From JAAYZB01 sp035379945 (GTDB taxonomy: Bacteria; Bacillota_I; Bacilli_A; Izemoplasmatales; Hujiaoplasmataceae), in the NCBI GenBank assembly GCA_035379945.1, contig DAOSWG010000013.1, forward strand, positions 1 to 36,017: DNA of 36,017 bases, given 5' to 3'. Of this stretch, positions 7,662 through 15,790 are shown piece by piece. The notes below the pieces were generated by a model. That model did not search any database. It was given only the letters and a program-made list of their open reading frames with translations, and was not told where the DNA came from. Numbering within the stretch: the stretch's first letter is position 1; the number at the start of each line of letters is the position of its first letter. The position numbers and the translations under genes were made by a program.

Positions 7662-9254
7662 ATGAAAAAGATCGTTGCCTGCCTTCTTGTTGTCCTTTTG
7701 TCTTTTGCTTTCATTTCGTGTTCAAAAGAATATGTAATCACCGATGATCTTCTCGAAACTTCTTCTTTGGTCGACGATAACAATCGGATTTATTATGAAA
7801 TATATCTTGGAGCGTACTCCGATTCCAACAATGACGGAATCGGAGACCTCCAGGGTCTAATCGGCCGATTGGATTATTTAAACGACGGCGATCAAAATTC
7901 CGGAAAAAGTTTGGGTATTCAAGGCATCTGGCTTATGCCGATCATGCCATCCCCAAGCTATCATAAATACGATGTCACCAATTATATGGAAATTGATGAG
8001 GATTACGGAACTCTGGAAGATTTCTCGGCTTTTATCGAAGCTTGTGATGTCAGAGGGATTGATGTTATCATCGATCTCGTGTTGAATCATACTTCAAGTC
8101 AGCACTCCTGGTTCTTGGCAGCGAAGCAAGCCTTGAGAGACGGCGATCTTGGCAATAAATATCTTGACTACTATGTCCTGGTCACCGAAGACGGGAAGGA
8201 AAGCGGGAAGACTTATTATCCTTTCTATGGCGATTATTTCTATGAAGGAAATTTTTCCTCCGCCATGCCCGAACTAAACCTTGATTCAGAATATGTCAGG
8301 GAAGAAATTAAAACAATCATTGCTTTCTGGTATGATCTTGGCGTCCACGGTTTCCGTCTCGACGCCGTGAAATACGCCTATTTGGGCGATAATGAAAAAA
8401 ACATCGAATTCTGGTCGTGGTTTGCGGAAGAATGCCGTAAGATTGAACCGAATACCTATCTGGTAGGCGAGGTGTGGTCTGCCGATTCGCAGATCGCGCC
8501 TTACTATCAATGTTTCAGCGATTTCGATTTCGGCATGTCTCAATCCGATGGCGCGATCGCTTCCGTTGCAAATGGTGTGGATGATGTCAACTGGTATGTG
8601 AATTATATAAACTATTACCGGGATTTGGTGGAAACTTACAATACGGACGCTATTCTTACACCTTTCATATCCAATCACGACATGAACCGTGCGGCCGGAT
8701 ATCTTTCGGTTTCCGATGGACGCATGCAAATGGCTGCCAATCTTTATATTCTTACATACGGTACTCCGTTCATTTACTACGGGGAAGAAATCGGCATGAA
8801 AGGATCGAGATCGACAGAAAACACGGACGCCAATCGCCGTTTGAAAATGTTATGGGGCGACAAGGATACTGTCGAAGATCCGATCGGCGCCACTTACTCG
8901 ATTGACAAACAAACCAATGGCACTGTAAAAGATCAACTGAAAGACGAAACAAGTCTGTTTAATCATTACAAAAAGCTGATCATGTTGAGAAACGCCAACC
9001 CGGAAATCGCCCGGGGCGAATACACTCCGCTGGTTTTTAACGGCTACTTCAGTTTTGGCGGATTCCTCTCTTCATACAACGGTTCCACTGTCGGTGTGTT
9101 TCATAACACAAGCATGTCGCCTATCACCATCGACTTGAGTATTTATACCGATTATGATTTCTCGGTCGTGAGAGGCTATGTCGGAGAAGGAACCGCCACG
9201 TTATCAGGTCAGACTCTTACAATTGACGGTTTGACAAGCGTTGTTCTCAAATAA
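7662..9254 (+). CDS. GH13 alpha-amylase-type lipoprotein
   Basis: 530-residue secreted alpha-glucan hydrolase anchored as a lipoprotein: lipobox FISC with Cys at residue 20. The catalytic barrel begins near residue 42. The Ca-binding loop DSNNDGIGD (54-62) is present. Region I is DLVLNH 138-143, the nucleophile D234 lies in FRLD, the acid/base E270 in GEVW, and region IV is H339-D340. The segment MPSPSYHKYDV (95-105) resembles GH13_36-type amylases/neopullulanases, so alpha-1,4 hydrolysis or mixed specificity is likely; subfamily is inferred. AAAGGAGG precedes the ATG by 8 nt and malG ends only 24 nt upstream, so it belongs to the malEFG operon. Its product would feed MalE at the cell surface. 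Confidence 0.9.
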   Translation: MKKIVACLLVVLLSFAFISCSKEYVITDDLLETSSLVDDNNRIYYEIYLGAYSDSNNDGIGDLQGLIGRLDYLNDGDQNSGKSLGIQGIWLMPIMPSPSYHKYDVTNYMEIDEDYGTLEDFSAFIEACDVRGIDVIIDLVLNHTSSQHSWFLAAKQALRDGDLGNKYLDYYVLVTEDGKESGKTYYPFYGDYFYEGNFSSAMPELNLDSEYVREEIKTIIAFWYDLGVHGFRLDAVKYAYLGDNEKNIEFWSWFAEECRKIEPNTYLVGEVWSADSQIAPYYQCFSDFDFGMSQSDGAIASVANGVDDVNWYVNYINYYRDLVETYNTDAILTPFISNHDMNRAAGYLSVSDGRMQMAANLYILTYGTPFIYYGEEIGMKGSRSTENTDANRRLKMLWGDKDTVEDPIGATYSIDKQTNGTVKDQLKDETSLFNHYKKLIMLRNANPEIARGEYTPLVFNGYFSFGGFLSSYNGSTVGVFHNTSMSPITIDLSIYTDYDFSVVRGYVGEGTATLSGQTLTIDGLTSVVLK

Positions 9255-9261
9255 GTGGTAG

Positions 9262-9325
9262 CGGTTTCACTTTTATTGGATACCATGGTTGCTTTATTGA
9301 CACTTACGTACTAAAATGATAAAAT
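9262..9325 (+). promoter_or_regulatory. Promoter and candidate operator before the small lipoprotein gene
   Basis: TTGACA (9297-9302) and TAAAAT (9320-9325) with 17 nt spacing form a near-consensus promoter. CGGTTTCAC at 9262-9270 ends 26 nt before the -35, matching the motif and near-identical position in front of malE. The gene therefore has its own promoter, in addition to possible read-through from the amylase gene, as no terminator is seen between them. Confidence 0.75.
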
Positions 9326-9372
9326 AAACGTAAGCTAAAAGAAACAAAAATAAGAAAAAAGGAGAGAAGTGT

Positions 9373-10076
9373 ATGAAAAAAGTTTTAATGTTTGCTATGA
9401 CTTTGGCTTTATTGTTAGGCCTTAGCGGATGCGCATTGGCCAGCAAGACCAAAGATTANNNNNNNNNNNNNNNNNNNNNNNNNNNNNNNNNNNNNNNNNN
9501 NNNNNNNNNNNNNNNNNNNNNNNNNNNNNNNNNNNNNNNNNNNNNNNNNNNNNNNNNNTGGCTTTATTGTTAGGCCTTAGCGGATGCGCATTGGCCAGCA
9601 AGACCAAAGATTATTATGCTACTGGAAACTTCAACGGCTGGGATACCGTTGAAAGTGGCAAAATGACAGCTATCAGCAAAAATGATTCAAGAGTCGCAAC
9701 AATAGCCGACGATCTTAAAGAAGCCGAGGTTCTCTATCTCGCGGAAATCGTTCTTCCCGATACAGAAGCTGGCTGGACTGTAACCTACAAGATCAACGGA
9801 ACAGTTACCGAGCTTGATGGCAACTTGACCGTTAAGGTTATTCGTACCACAAAAGATGATCCCGACACCAGAGATTTCTGGGCCCAGAACCCGGAAAGCG
9901 GCGAGATCACAAACTTGACACCCGACACCCTCTACATTCCGCCGTTTGTAGAAGAGAATGTTGACCAGGCCGGAACATGGAACGACAACCCAGTCGCTTA
10001 TGCCGCCGGAACTTATTACATCGTATTTGCTGAATTCGCAGAAACAAAAGCAATGGCTTTGATCCCTGTCGAATAA
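9373..10076 (+). CDS. Small glucan-locus lipoprotein, possible carbohydrate-binding domain (gap inside)
   Basis: As given, the frame is broken by 100 N (9459-9558). The 55 bp before the gap (9404-9458) are repeated exactly after it (9559-9613), so the gap plus one copy (155 nt) is an assembly artefact. Collapsed, the gene encodes 182 residues. The signal peptide has lipobox LSGC with Cys20; the mature protein then opens with KDYYATGNFNGWD, reminiscent of the start of starch-binding/CBM48-like beta sandwiches, and ends with GTYYIVFAEFAETKAMALIPVE. There is no catalytic motif. It sits at the end of the maltodextrin locus with its own promoter; a glucan-capturing surface lipoprotein is a reasonable inference, not shown. 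GGAGAG precedes the ATG. Confidence 0.8.
9459..9558. other. 100-N scaffold gap flanked by a 55-bp duplicate
   Basis: Exactly 100 N. The preceding 55 bp and the following 55 bp are identical. This looks like two contigs sharing one k-mer overlap joined with a placeholder gap. The true distance is probably zero after merging one copy. Confidence 0.95.
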
Positions 10077-10096
10077 GCAGACCAGAACAAAAAAAG

Positions 10097-10133
10097 AAAC
10101 GACTTTTGGCAAACTGCCTGAAGTCGTTTTTTT
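10097..10133. terminator. Bidirectional terminator between convergent genes
   Basis: AAACGACTT ... AAGTCGTTT with an inner GGCA/TGCC pair, followed by a T-run on the plus strand and an A-run (T-run on the minus strand) on the other side. It closes the maltodextrin locus and the convergent DUF819 operon. Confidence 0.9.
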
Positions 10134-10148
10134 ATTACCTTATTCTGT

Positions 10149-11342
10149 TTAGAACAACATCAGTAAATACCCGATCGCAAGCCCTAAAAAAGTTCCCAAA
10201 GCATACCCTATCGATCCGCAAATCAATCCGGGAATCGTCAGTTCGTCATTCTTGATCTGCTTTGTGACTGCCGGTATGAATGCCGGACCGTATATACCAG
10301 CCGTTGCCGTTACCATCGTGCAATCGGCATCTATCTTCAACAGCTTGAAAAAGAATACATGCAATACAAATCCGCCTATTGTCACAACGCCGAATACGAT
10401 GAGCAACTTTCCAAATTCAGTTTGCATTTTCGACAAATCCATGGATGATGCCAAAGCAAAGGAGAAAACTAAAATCAGGTATTGACCGACAACATTCGTT
10501 CCCTTCACTTCTCTGATTCTTTTATTGAACGAAGCGATTATACCTAGTATCGTGACCGTGATCATCATCGTTGGAACCATTATATCTACCATATTTATTA
10601 AAGGATCGTCAATTATTACCCAAATAAGATATCCGAGTCCGGCTCCGAACGCGGCAATTCCCAGGCCCAGGAAAAACACTCGGACCAATGACCGGGTGTG
10701 TTTGAATTCTTTGAAATTGAACTCATCCGTATTGGTGATATTTACTGTCGGCTCTTTCAGATACGAATCTCCCTTCGGGGCCGGGAGAATTTTCTTGAGC
10801 AAAGGCTTGCATAAAATCAGAAGGAACATGTAAAATACGCTGCCGATTACCATATCGGAAAGATTGGCTATGCCTATCGTTGTATCGTCAACTCTGAATA
10901 TGTTGGCAATGGCATTAAGGTTCGGCGTACCACCAGTATAGACTCCGATAGCCATCGCGGACAATTCCGGGCCATATTCTAAATTCTTTCCAAAAAAGAC
11001 AAATACGAGAATCGAAACAATGGTGACCGATACCAAAAGCGAGGCAAATGACAACAAAACTGTTCTTGTCAGTTTTTTCGCTTCGCGAAGATTCGCTCCG
11101 AACAACAAAAGCGGTATGGCGATGCCGATCGCGACATGGCTGCCAATTTCTCCAACATCCTCGTTCAGACTGAATTCGATACCGAGTTCATTCAGAATAA
11201 AAACCAATAAAGCAACCAATAAGCCCAAAAGATATGCGGTTCCGATTGTACCCAACAATTTTGTCAGCTTGAACTGATGGAAACGGATGATCAGGTAGGG
11301 TATGACAAAGATGGCAATTACTTGAATGATTGGCAGAATCAT
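10149..11342 (-). CDS. DUF819-family integral membrane protein, putative transporter
   Basis: 397-residue polytopic membrane protein with about ten hydrophobic helices. The motif MAIGVYTGGTPNLNAIA, and the C-terminal repeat-like stretch ATAGIYGPAFIPAVTKQ...IPGLICGSIGYALGTFLGLAIGYLL, match what I recall of the DUF819 family (YjcL-like), whose substrate is unknown. A hydrophilic loop around residues 185-215 divides two similar halves, suggesting an inverted-repeat carrier fold (inference). The ATG overlaps the stop of the upstream acyltransferase gene by 4 nt (ATGA), so the two are translationally coupled. Confidence 0.75.
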   Translation of the reverse strand: MILPIIQVIAIFVIPYLIIRFHQFKLTKLLGTIGTAYLLGLLVALLVFILNELGIEFSLNEDVGEIGSHVAIGIAIPLLLFGANLREAKKLTRTVLLSFASLLVSVTIVSILVFVFFGKNLEYGPELSAMAIGVYTGGTPNLNAIANIFRVDDTTIGIANLSDMVIGSVFYMFLLILCKPLLKKILPAPKGDSYLKEPTVNITNTDEFNFKEFKHTRSLVRVFFLGLGIAAFGAGLGYLIWVIIDDPLINMVDIMVPTMMITVTILGIIASFNKRIREVKGTNVVGQYLILVFSFALASSMDLSKMQTEFGKLLIVFGVVTIGGFVLHVFFFKLLKIDADCTMVTATAGIYGPAFIPAVTKQIKNDELTIPGLICGSIGYALGTFLGLAIGYLLMLF

Positions 11343-12439
11343 TGTGTTAGTTCCTTTCCGTAGATGCGGTATATTTTATGAAGTCGCCCGCCGAATTTAT
11401 CAAACACATGAAAGGCATTTGGGTTCTTTTCCATCATCGTGCCGGCCACAAATTCTGTTATGTGGTTTTCACGGAATTTCGCATACACAGATTGGTAAAT
11501 GCTCCCGATCAATCCAGTTCCCTGATACTCTGGCACAAGGTATTGCAGTATGCCTCTGGCTCTCGTGATTTTCTTTTTGCCAAATAATATTTTTAGCGGA
11601 CGGATTCGGCCTTTGGTTATTTTGAAAACTTGGTTGTAATCAGGCAAGACAAGACAGAATCCAACTGGTCTTTCCGTTTCGTTTTCCCTTGCTATCTTGA
11701 TGTAATCGGGATCTAAGAACATCCGCATGTTTTCGGCAACATTTCTGATCATGTCCATCGAGGGAGGGTCTTGATAAATGAGTTCGTTGGTCGCTTCCTG
11801 GAATATTCGGTGGACATCTTCTAAATCTTTTTCCAAGTTTTTATAATCGAGAGAATCGATCCTGACATTGAAACGGCGATGAAAATGGTCTTTTAAAGCC
11901 TTCAACCGTCTCTCGCTTTCCGGCGACACATCCGCTTTTATGGTGAAAGTGTCATATACTTTAACATATCCTCGATTTTCCAGAAGCTTACCGTAATATT
12001 CATAATTATATGAGGTAAAAAGAGACGGGTCGGTGTCAAACCCTTTGACAAGAATGCCTCTTCTCGTATCCGGATCATAAGGAGCGAATGTCCCTTCGGC
12101 AAAATCCACTCCGTCTTTTCTCATATCGGATTCCATATATTCGAACAGTTCGTCCGCCACGCTCTGATCATCGATGGCATCAAAAAACGAAAAGTAACAT
12201 ACGTTTTTCTGGGCATGCTTGCTGAAATCATAAGTGTAAAGCATTCGTCCTTGTGCTTCGCCTTTAAAATTCAAAGACAGGATGGCTTTGTATTTTCCGG
12301 TTTTCAGAACCTGCTCGTCGAGTTCTTTCCCCAAAGGGCCGAAAAGCGGAAAAACATAATGGATATCGTGCTTATAGAGTTTTTCAACAAAATGAATGAA
12401 ACGATGCAAGTCTTTTTTGGTCTTTACTTCTGCTATCAT
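11339..12439 (-). CDS. YghO-like GNAT-fold acyltransferase
   Basis: 366-residue soluble protein resembling the YghO family of large GNAT-superfamily proteins of unknown substrate. Visible hallmarks are IAEVKTKKDLHRFIHF at the N-terminus, FAEGTFAPYDPDTRRGILVKGFDTDPSLFTSYNYEYY in the middle, and a GNAT-like acetyl-CoA segment near ILQYLVPEYQGTGLIGSIYQ. The frame is open upstream to an ATG at 12490 that would overlap the esterase gene by 19 nt. The ATG at 12439 is preferred because GCGGAGG lies 5 nt upstream and homologues start there. It is 32 nt behind the esterase gene and overlaps the DUF819 gene. Confidence 0.75.
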   Translation of the reverse strand: MIAEVKTKKDLHRFIHFVEKLYKHDIHYVFPLFGPLGKELDEQVLKTGKYKAILSLNFKGEAQGRMLYTYDFSKHAQKNVCYFSFFDAIDDQSVADELFEYMESDMRKDGVDFAEGTFAPYDPDTRRGILVKGFDTDPSLFTSYNYEYYGKLLENRGYVKVYDTFTIKADVSPESERRLKALKDHFHRRFNVRIDSLDYKNLEKDLEDVHRIFQEATNELIYQDPPSMDMIRNVAENMRMFLDPDYIKIARENETERPVGFCLVLPDYNQVFKITKGRIRPLKILFGKKKITRARGILQYLVPEYQGTGLIGSIYQSVYAKFRENHITEFVAGTMMEKNPNAFHVFDKFGGRLHKIYRIYGKELTQ

Positions 12440-12471
12440 CTCGACCTCCGCAAAATATTCTCGTAATTTTT

Positions 12472-13188
12472 CTAAATCGTTTTTAACCATTCTTTCATCA
12501 GATTGAACCAGGTGGCAACATGCTTATTCTTTTTGGCAAAAATTTCCGGATCTTCACCAAAAAACGGTGTTTCCTCGGTAGCGAGTGCGAGTCCATGTAC
12601 TCCTTCGGGAAAGATATGCAATTCCATCTTGACACCGATTTCTTTTGCCTTTTTTAATAGCCTAAGCGAGTTTTCCACCGGGACAGTGTCGTCGTCTTCC
12701 GTATGCCATACAAAAAGCGGTGGCATATCCTTTGTAATATGATCAATGACATTTATGGCTTTTACGCTTTCTTGGGAATAATTGCTACCCAAAAGATTGG
12801 ATATCGATTCCTGGTGACAATATTCCCCTTGCGTCATAACCACCGGATAACAAAGGATACCGCCAGAGTATTTTTCCGGATGTCTTGTCATCATTTGGAG
12901 CGCTAGATGTCCGCCGGCAGAAAATCCAACTACGAACACTTTTGTCACTCGCGGATCATTAAACAACGGCTTCTCCATTTGTTCGATGTTATCTACCAAA
13001 TCCGGATAGACCAGTTTTTCGTTCCGATATTTGCATACGGCCGCGTGCATACCGATTTCATTATACTTTCTAGCTATCGGTCCGCCTTCTCGCCAGGATG
13101 TGAAACTGTAAGCACCTCCTGGAAAAATCAAAAAAAGAGGCCTTGGCTTTTCATCAAGAAAATACGTTTCGATTTGATCTTTTTCCAT
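12472..13188 (-). CDS. Alpha/beta hydrolase, acetylesterase-like
   Basis: 238-residue cytoplasmic esterase/lipase of the BD-FAE/Axe type; no signal peptide. The oxyanion-hole motif is FPGGAY (22-27). The nucleophile elbow GFSAGGH puts Ser at 90; the likely acid is D166 (DDDTVP) and the base H198 (EGVHGL). Members remove acetyl or related ester groups from sugars or other small molecules; the substrate is not deducible here. GGAG is 5 nt before the ATG. First gene of a three-gene operon with the YghO-like acyltransferase and DUF819 protein. Confidence 0.82.
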   Translation of the reverse strand: MEKDQIETYFLDEKPRPLFLIFPGGAYSFTSWREGGPIARKYNEIGMHAAVCKYRNEKLVYPDLVDNIEQMEKPLFNDPRVTKVFVVGFSAGGHLALQMMTRHPEKYSGGILCYPVVMTQGEYCHQESISNLLGSNYSQESVKAINVIDHITKDMPPLFVWHTEDDDTVPVENSLRLLKKAKEIGVKMELHIFPEGVHGLALATEETPFFGEDPEIFAKKNKHVATWFNLMKEWLKTI

Positions 13189-13214
13189 CTTTTCTCCAAT
13201 CTCACTTAGTACTT

Positions 13215-13220
13215 ATTATA
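13215..13220 (-). promoter_or_regulatory. -10 element of the esterase operon
   Basis: A perfect TATAAT on the minus strand lies 27 nt upstream of the esterase start codon. No good -35 is seen at 16-18 nt; the upstream sequence is T-rich. Probable but weakly supported promoter. Confidence 0.5.
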
Positions 13221-13265
13221 CACCATCTCTTTCTTATAAAAGAAAAAAAGGGGAAAACAACGACC

Positions 13266-13290
13266 AAAATCGCACTCTTTCGTGCGCTAT
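13266..13290 (-). terminator. Probable rsgA terminator
   Basis: CGCAC/GTGCG stem with a six-base loop and flanking AAAT/ATTT, 20 nt after the rsgA stop. The T-run is short, so termination may be modest. Confidence 0.45.
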
Positions 13291-13307
13291 TTTCCCATTG
13301 CATTCCC

Positions 13308-14330
13308 TTATTTATTCGGATTTTTTGTCTGTTTTCCGAACTTTACAGCTTTTTCTCTGGTTCTTTTTTCCTGATATTTTATTTCTTTTTTCATCTGAAA
13401 GAAATTTCTTAATCTTTCTTCTGAAAGCTCTCCGTTTTCGCAAGCCTCTCTAACGGCGCATCCCGGTTCCGAGATATGGGAACAATCGCGAAAACGGCAA
13501 TCGGCCGACAATTCCGCAATATCCGGGAAAGCATCATCAAAATCAGCTTCCGCCAGCTGGAATTCCCGCATTCCCGGGGTATCTATCACTATCGCTCCGG
13601 AAATGGTTATGAACAGTTCCCTTGTCGTTGTGGTGTGTCTTCCTTTTCCGTCGCTTCTTACCGAACCGGTTTCCATGATATCAAAGCCTACCAAATGATT
13701 GATCATTGTCGATTTACCGACACCGGAAGATCCTACGAACACGTAGGTTTTGCCTGTTTCTAAGTAATCGTCGAGTTGGGAAAGGCCCAACTCGCTTCTT
13801 GCTGAACAGACAATGACCTTTGCGCCGAAAGTCACTGTTTTGGCCTCTATTAGCAAAGTTTCCACTTTTTCTGTCAAATCGGCTTTTGTAATGATGATGC
13901 AAGGAGTGGCGCCAGAACTCCAAACCGACGCCAGATATCTTTCCATTCTTCGCAAATTGAAATTCCCATCTGCCGAAAGGCAAATGAAAACTGTATCGAT
14001 GTTGGCCGCTATCGCCTGTTCTAGGGATGTCGTCCCGGCTGTTTTTCGCTTAAATAAGCTTTGCCTTGGTAAAACTTCCCTGATAACCGCTTGTTCGTTT
14101 TCTCCTTTGGCCATCACCCAGTCTCCTATTACCGGGATATTTTCATTAATCTCTTCGCTTATTCTCCATTTACCCGGCAGACTCGCGTTCATTTCACCGG
14201 TTTCTGACATAAGCTGAAAATTATTTCGTTGTGTCGCAACAACGCGTGCGAGAAAAAGCCCGTCGTATGACGATGCTAGATGCCGAATACGATCGTTGAG
14301 TCCGTACCGGCTTAAATTATTATATTCCAT
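13308..14330 (-). CDS. rsgA: Ribosome small subunit-dependent GTPase A
   Basis: 340-residue circularly permuted GTPase that acts in late maturation of the 30S ribosomal subunit. Visible in order: an N-terminal OB-fold region (about 25-90), G4 TKAD (148-151), G1 GSSGVGKST (200-208), G3 DTPG (250-253), and a zinc-binding knuckle with C278, C283, H285 and C291. The permuted order G4-G1-G3 is diagnostic. Of three in-frame starts (TTG 14339 region, ATG 14333, ATG 14330), the ATG at 14330 is best spaced from GGAGG (5 nt). It is preceded by a leader of about 150 nt with a short ORF (14370-14429). Confidence 0.93.
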   Translation of the reverse strand: MEYNNLSRYGLNDRIRHLASSYDGLFLARVVATQRNNFQLMSETGEMNASLPGKWRISEEINENIPVIGDWVMAKGENEQAVIREVLPRQSLFKRKTAGTTSLEQAIAANIDTVFICLSADGNFNLRRMERYLASVWSSGATPCIIITKADLTEKVETLLIEAKTVTFGAKVIVCSARSELGLSQLDDYLETGKTYVFVGSSGVGKSTMINHLVGFDIMETGSVRSDGKGRHTTTTRELFITISGAIVIDTPGMREFQLAEADFDDAFPDIAELSADCRFRDCSHISEPGCAVREACENGELSEERLRNFFQMKKEIKYQEKRTREKAVKFGKQTKNPNK

Positions 14331-14369
14331 CATATCCTCCAATTATTATTTGTTTGGAGGGTTAGTTGT

Positions 14370-14429
14370 TTACTTGCCAGTGCCCTCCGTCACTTTTTGA
14401 ATGGCTTCTTCATATTCTACCGTCATCAT
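14370..14429 (-). CDS. Short leader ORF upstream of rsgA (19 codons)
   Basis: On the minus strand ATG ATG ACG ... AAG TAA encodes MMTVEYEEAIQKVTEGTGK. AAAGGGG lies about 9 nt before the first ATG, and a good promoter (TTGTAT/18/TATAAT) lies upstream. The ORF ends about 40 nt before the rsgA start. No family is recognised. It may be a real microprotein, a translated leader affecting rsgA, or chance. Confidence 0.4.
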   Translation of the reverse strand: MMTVEYEEAIQKVTEGTGK

Positions 14430-14485
14430 ACATTTCCCCTTTCAAAAAATGATTTCCGGAAAATCAGGTGTTGCCGGATAAATAT

Positions 14486-14515
14486 ATTATATAATAAATT
14501 GCTTTTAATATACAA
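14486..14515 (-). promoter_or_regulatory. rsgA: rsgA promoter
   Basis: TTGTAT (14510-14515) and a perfect TATAAT (14486-14491) on the minus strand, 18 nt apart. Transcription would start near 14480, giving rsgA a leader of about 150 nt. Confidence 0.7.
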
Positions 14516-14612
14516 CCTTTAATATGACCAATTGGCGTTTTTTCGCCAAAAAACACCTACGGATGGCTTAAAATGTATTATAATAAGATCAAATGCAACA
14601 AAGGGAGGACAT

Positions 14613-15761
14613 ATGAAAAAAACCCGGATCGACCATCAACAGGATTTCCTTTTGTTTATTTTGAGACCTTTGGTCTTTCTTTGGATGTGGCTGGACGCAA
14701 AAAGGGTGGTACATCGCGATCCTTCGGTCAATTTTCATAGAAAACAGCCTTATGTCATGCTGGCAAATCATACGTACATGTTCGATGTCGTACATGTTCC
14801 TTTGCGCTTTCGCATCACACCGTTCATCGTTGCCTCGCAAACCCTTTTCACTAATCAGCCGACAAAATTTTTGGTCACCCAAGTCGCTCACGTTATTCCG
14901 AAATCCAAAGGGAAAAGCGACATTGCGACCATCTTGCATATTTTCAACGCCATCAAGCGCGGATATCCGATCCTGATCTTCCCGGAGGGTGACACCACTT
15001 TCTTCGGCGAAACCGGACATATCGAAGAGGCCACGATGAAACTTATCAAGAAACTGGGAGTCGACGTGATCACTTGCAATGTTAAAGGCGGATATCTTTC
15101 CAGACCGCGTTGGGGAACCGGCAAGCGCAGACGGCACCGGATCGAACTGAATTACAATCTTGCCATCACTAAGGAACAGCTGAAAGATATGTCGCCGGAA
15201 GACATCAACAATGTCGTAAAAAAGGCGCTTTATCACAATGATTACGAATACCAAAGAACAATCATGGCTCCGCATCCGGGGAAACAGCTGGCGGAAGGAA
15301 TGGAAAATGTCGCTTATGTCTGCCCTCATTGTCAAAGCATCAATTCGATTTCGACATCCGGAAATAAAATTCATTGCGACAATTGCCATGCCGACGGTTA
15401 TATAGACAAATACGGATTCATTCACGGCTTTGTTTACGACAATATGATCGACTGGAACAATTACCAAAAGGGATTTACCGACAAACTAAGGCAGACAACG
15501 ATCCAGAGTCCGGCAAACCTGTTCTATTTGAAGGAAAATACCGAAGAAAGAGTTTTGATCGGAGAAATATCCTTCGAATATCGAGACAACGAAATCCATA
15601 TTGACGGCGCCATCAAGGAAACCATTCCGGTCGGAGAGATAACCAACGTCATCATCACATTGAGAAGAGAACTGCAGTTTTTCTACGACAATCGCCATTT
15701 TCTGGTTCTAGTCGACAAGCATTCCATCGCGTTTCTCAGAGCCTTACAGGACAAATATTAA
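14613..15761 (+). CDS. PlsC-type acyltransferase with zinc-ribbon C-terminal region
   Basis: 382 residues. The N-terminal half is a 1-acyl-glycerol-3-phosphate acyltransferase-like domain: catalytic HTYMFD (H53, D58), FPEGD with E125, preceded by a hydrophobic membrane-associating helix (about 11-27). The second half is not part of ordinary PlsC: it contains CPHC (237-240) and CDNC (255-258), a probable zinc ribbon, followed by about 120 residues of beta-rich sequence of unknown role. Typical PlsC is about 200-250 residues, so this is an extended form. An acyl transfer role in phospholipid synthesis is plausible, but the acceptor is uncertain. The ATG at 14613 is chosen because GGGAGG lies 6 nt upstream; the open frame extends to 14532 without a start signal. 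Divergent from rsgA. Confidence 0.85.
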   Translation: MKKTRIDHQQDFLLFILRPLVFLWMWLDAKRVVHRDPSVNFHRKQPYVMLANHTYMFDVVHVPLRFRITPFIVASQTLFTNQPTKFLVTQVAHVIPKSKGKSDIATILHIFNAIKRGYPILIFPEGDTTFFGETGHIEEATMKLIKKLGVDVITCNVKGGYLSRPRWGTGKRRRHRIELNYNLAITKEQLKDMSPEDINNVVKKALYHNDYEYQRTIMAPHPGKQLAEGMENVAYVCPHCQSINSISTSGNKIHCDNCHADGYIDKYGFIHGFVYDNMIDWNNYQKGFTDKLRQTTIQSPANLFYLKENTEERVLIGEISFEYRDNEIHIDGAIKETIPVGEITNVIITLRRELQFFYDNRHFLVLVDKHSIAFLRALQDKY

Positions 15762-15790
15762 AAACAGGGCCTTTCTGGCTCTGTTTTTTT
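15762..15790. terminator. Bidirectional terminator between PlsC-like and aldo/keto reductase genes
   Basis: AACAGGGCC TTTCT GGCTCTGTT stem (one G-U) with a T-run on the plus strand and A-run before it, between convergent genes. Confidence 0.88.

Noticed and set aside
9429..10076. Open frame of 215 codons reading through the N gap
   Set aside because: It starts in the wrong frame left of the gap; collapsing the duplicated 55 bp restores one 182-residue lipoprotein from 9373.
14533..14552. Inverted repeat TTGGCG-T6-CGCCAA
   Set aside because: The stem is perfect but short and no T-run follows on either strand; it lies in a divergent promoter region, so it may be an operator, but nothing supports this.
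14589..15467. 292-codon open frame antisense to the PlsC-like gene
   Set aside because: Composition and lack of any motif or start signal mark it as a shadow of the coding strand.
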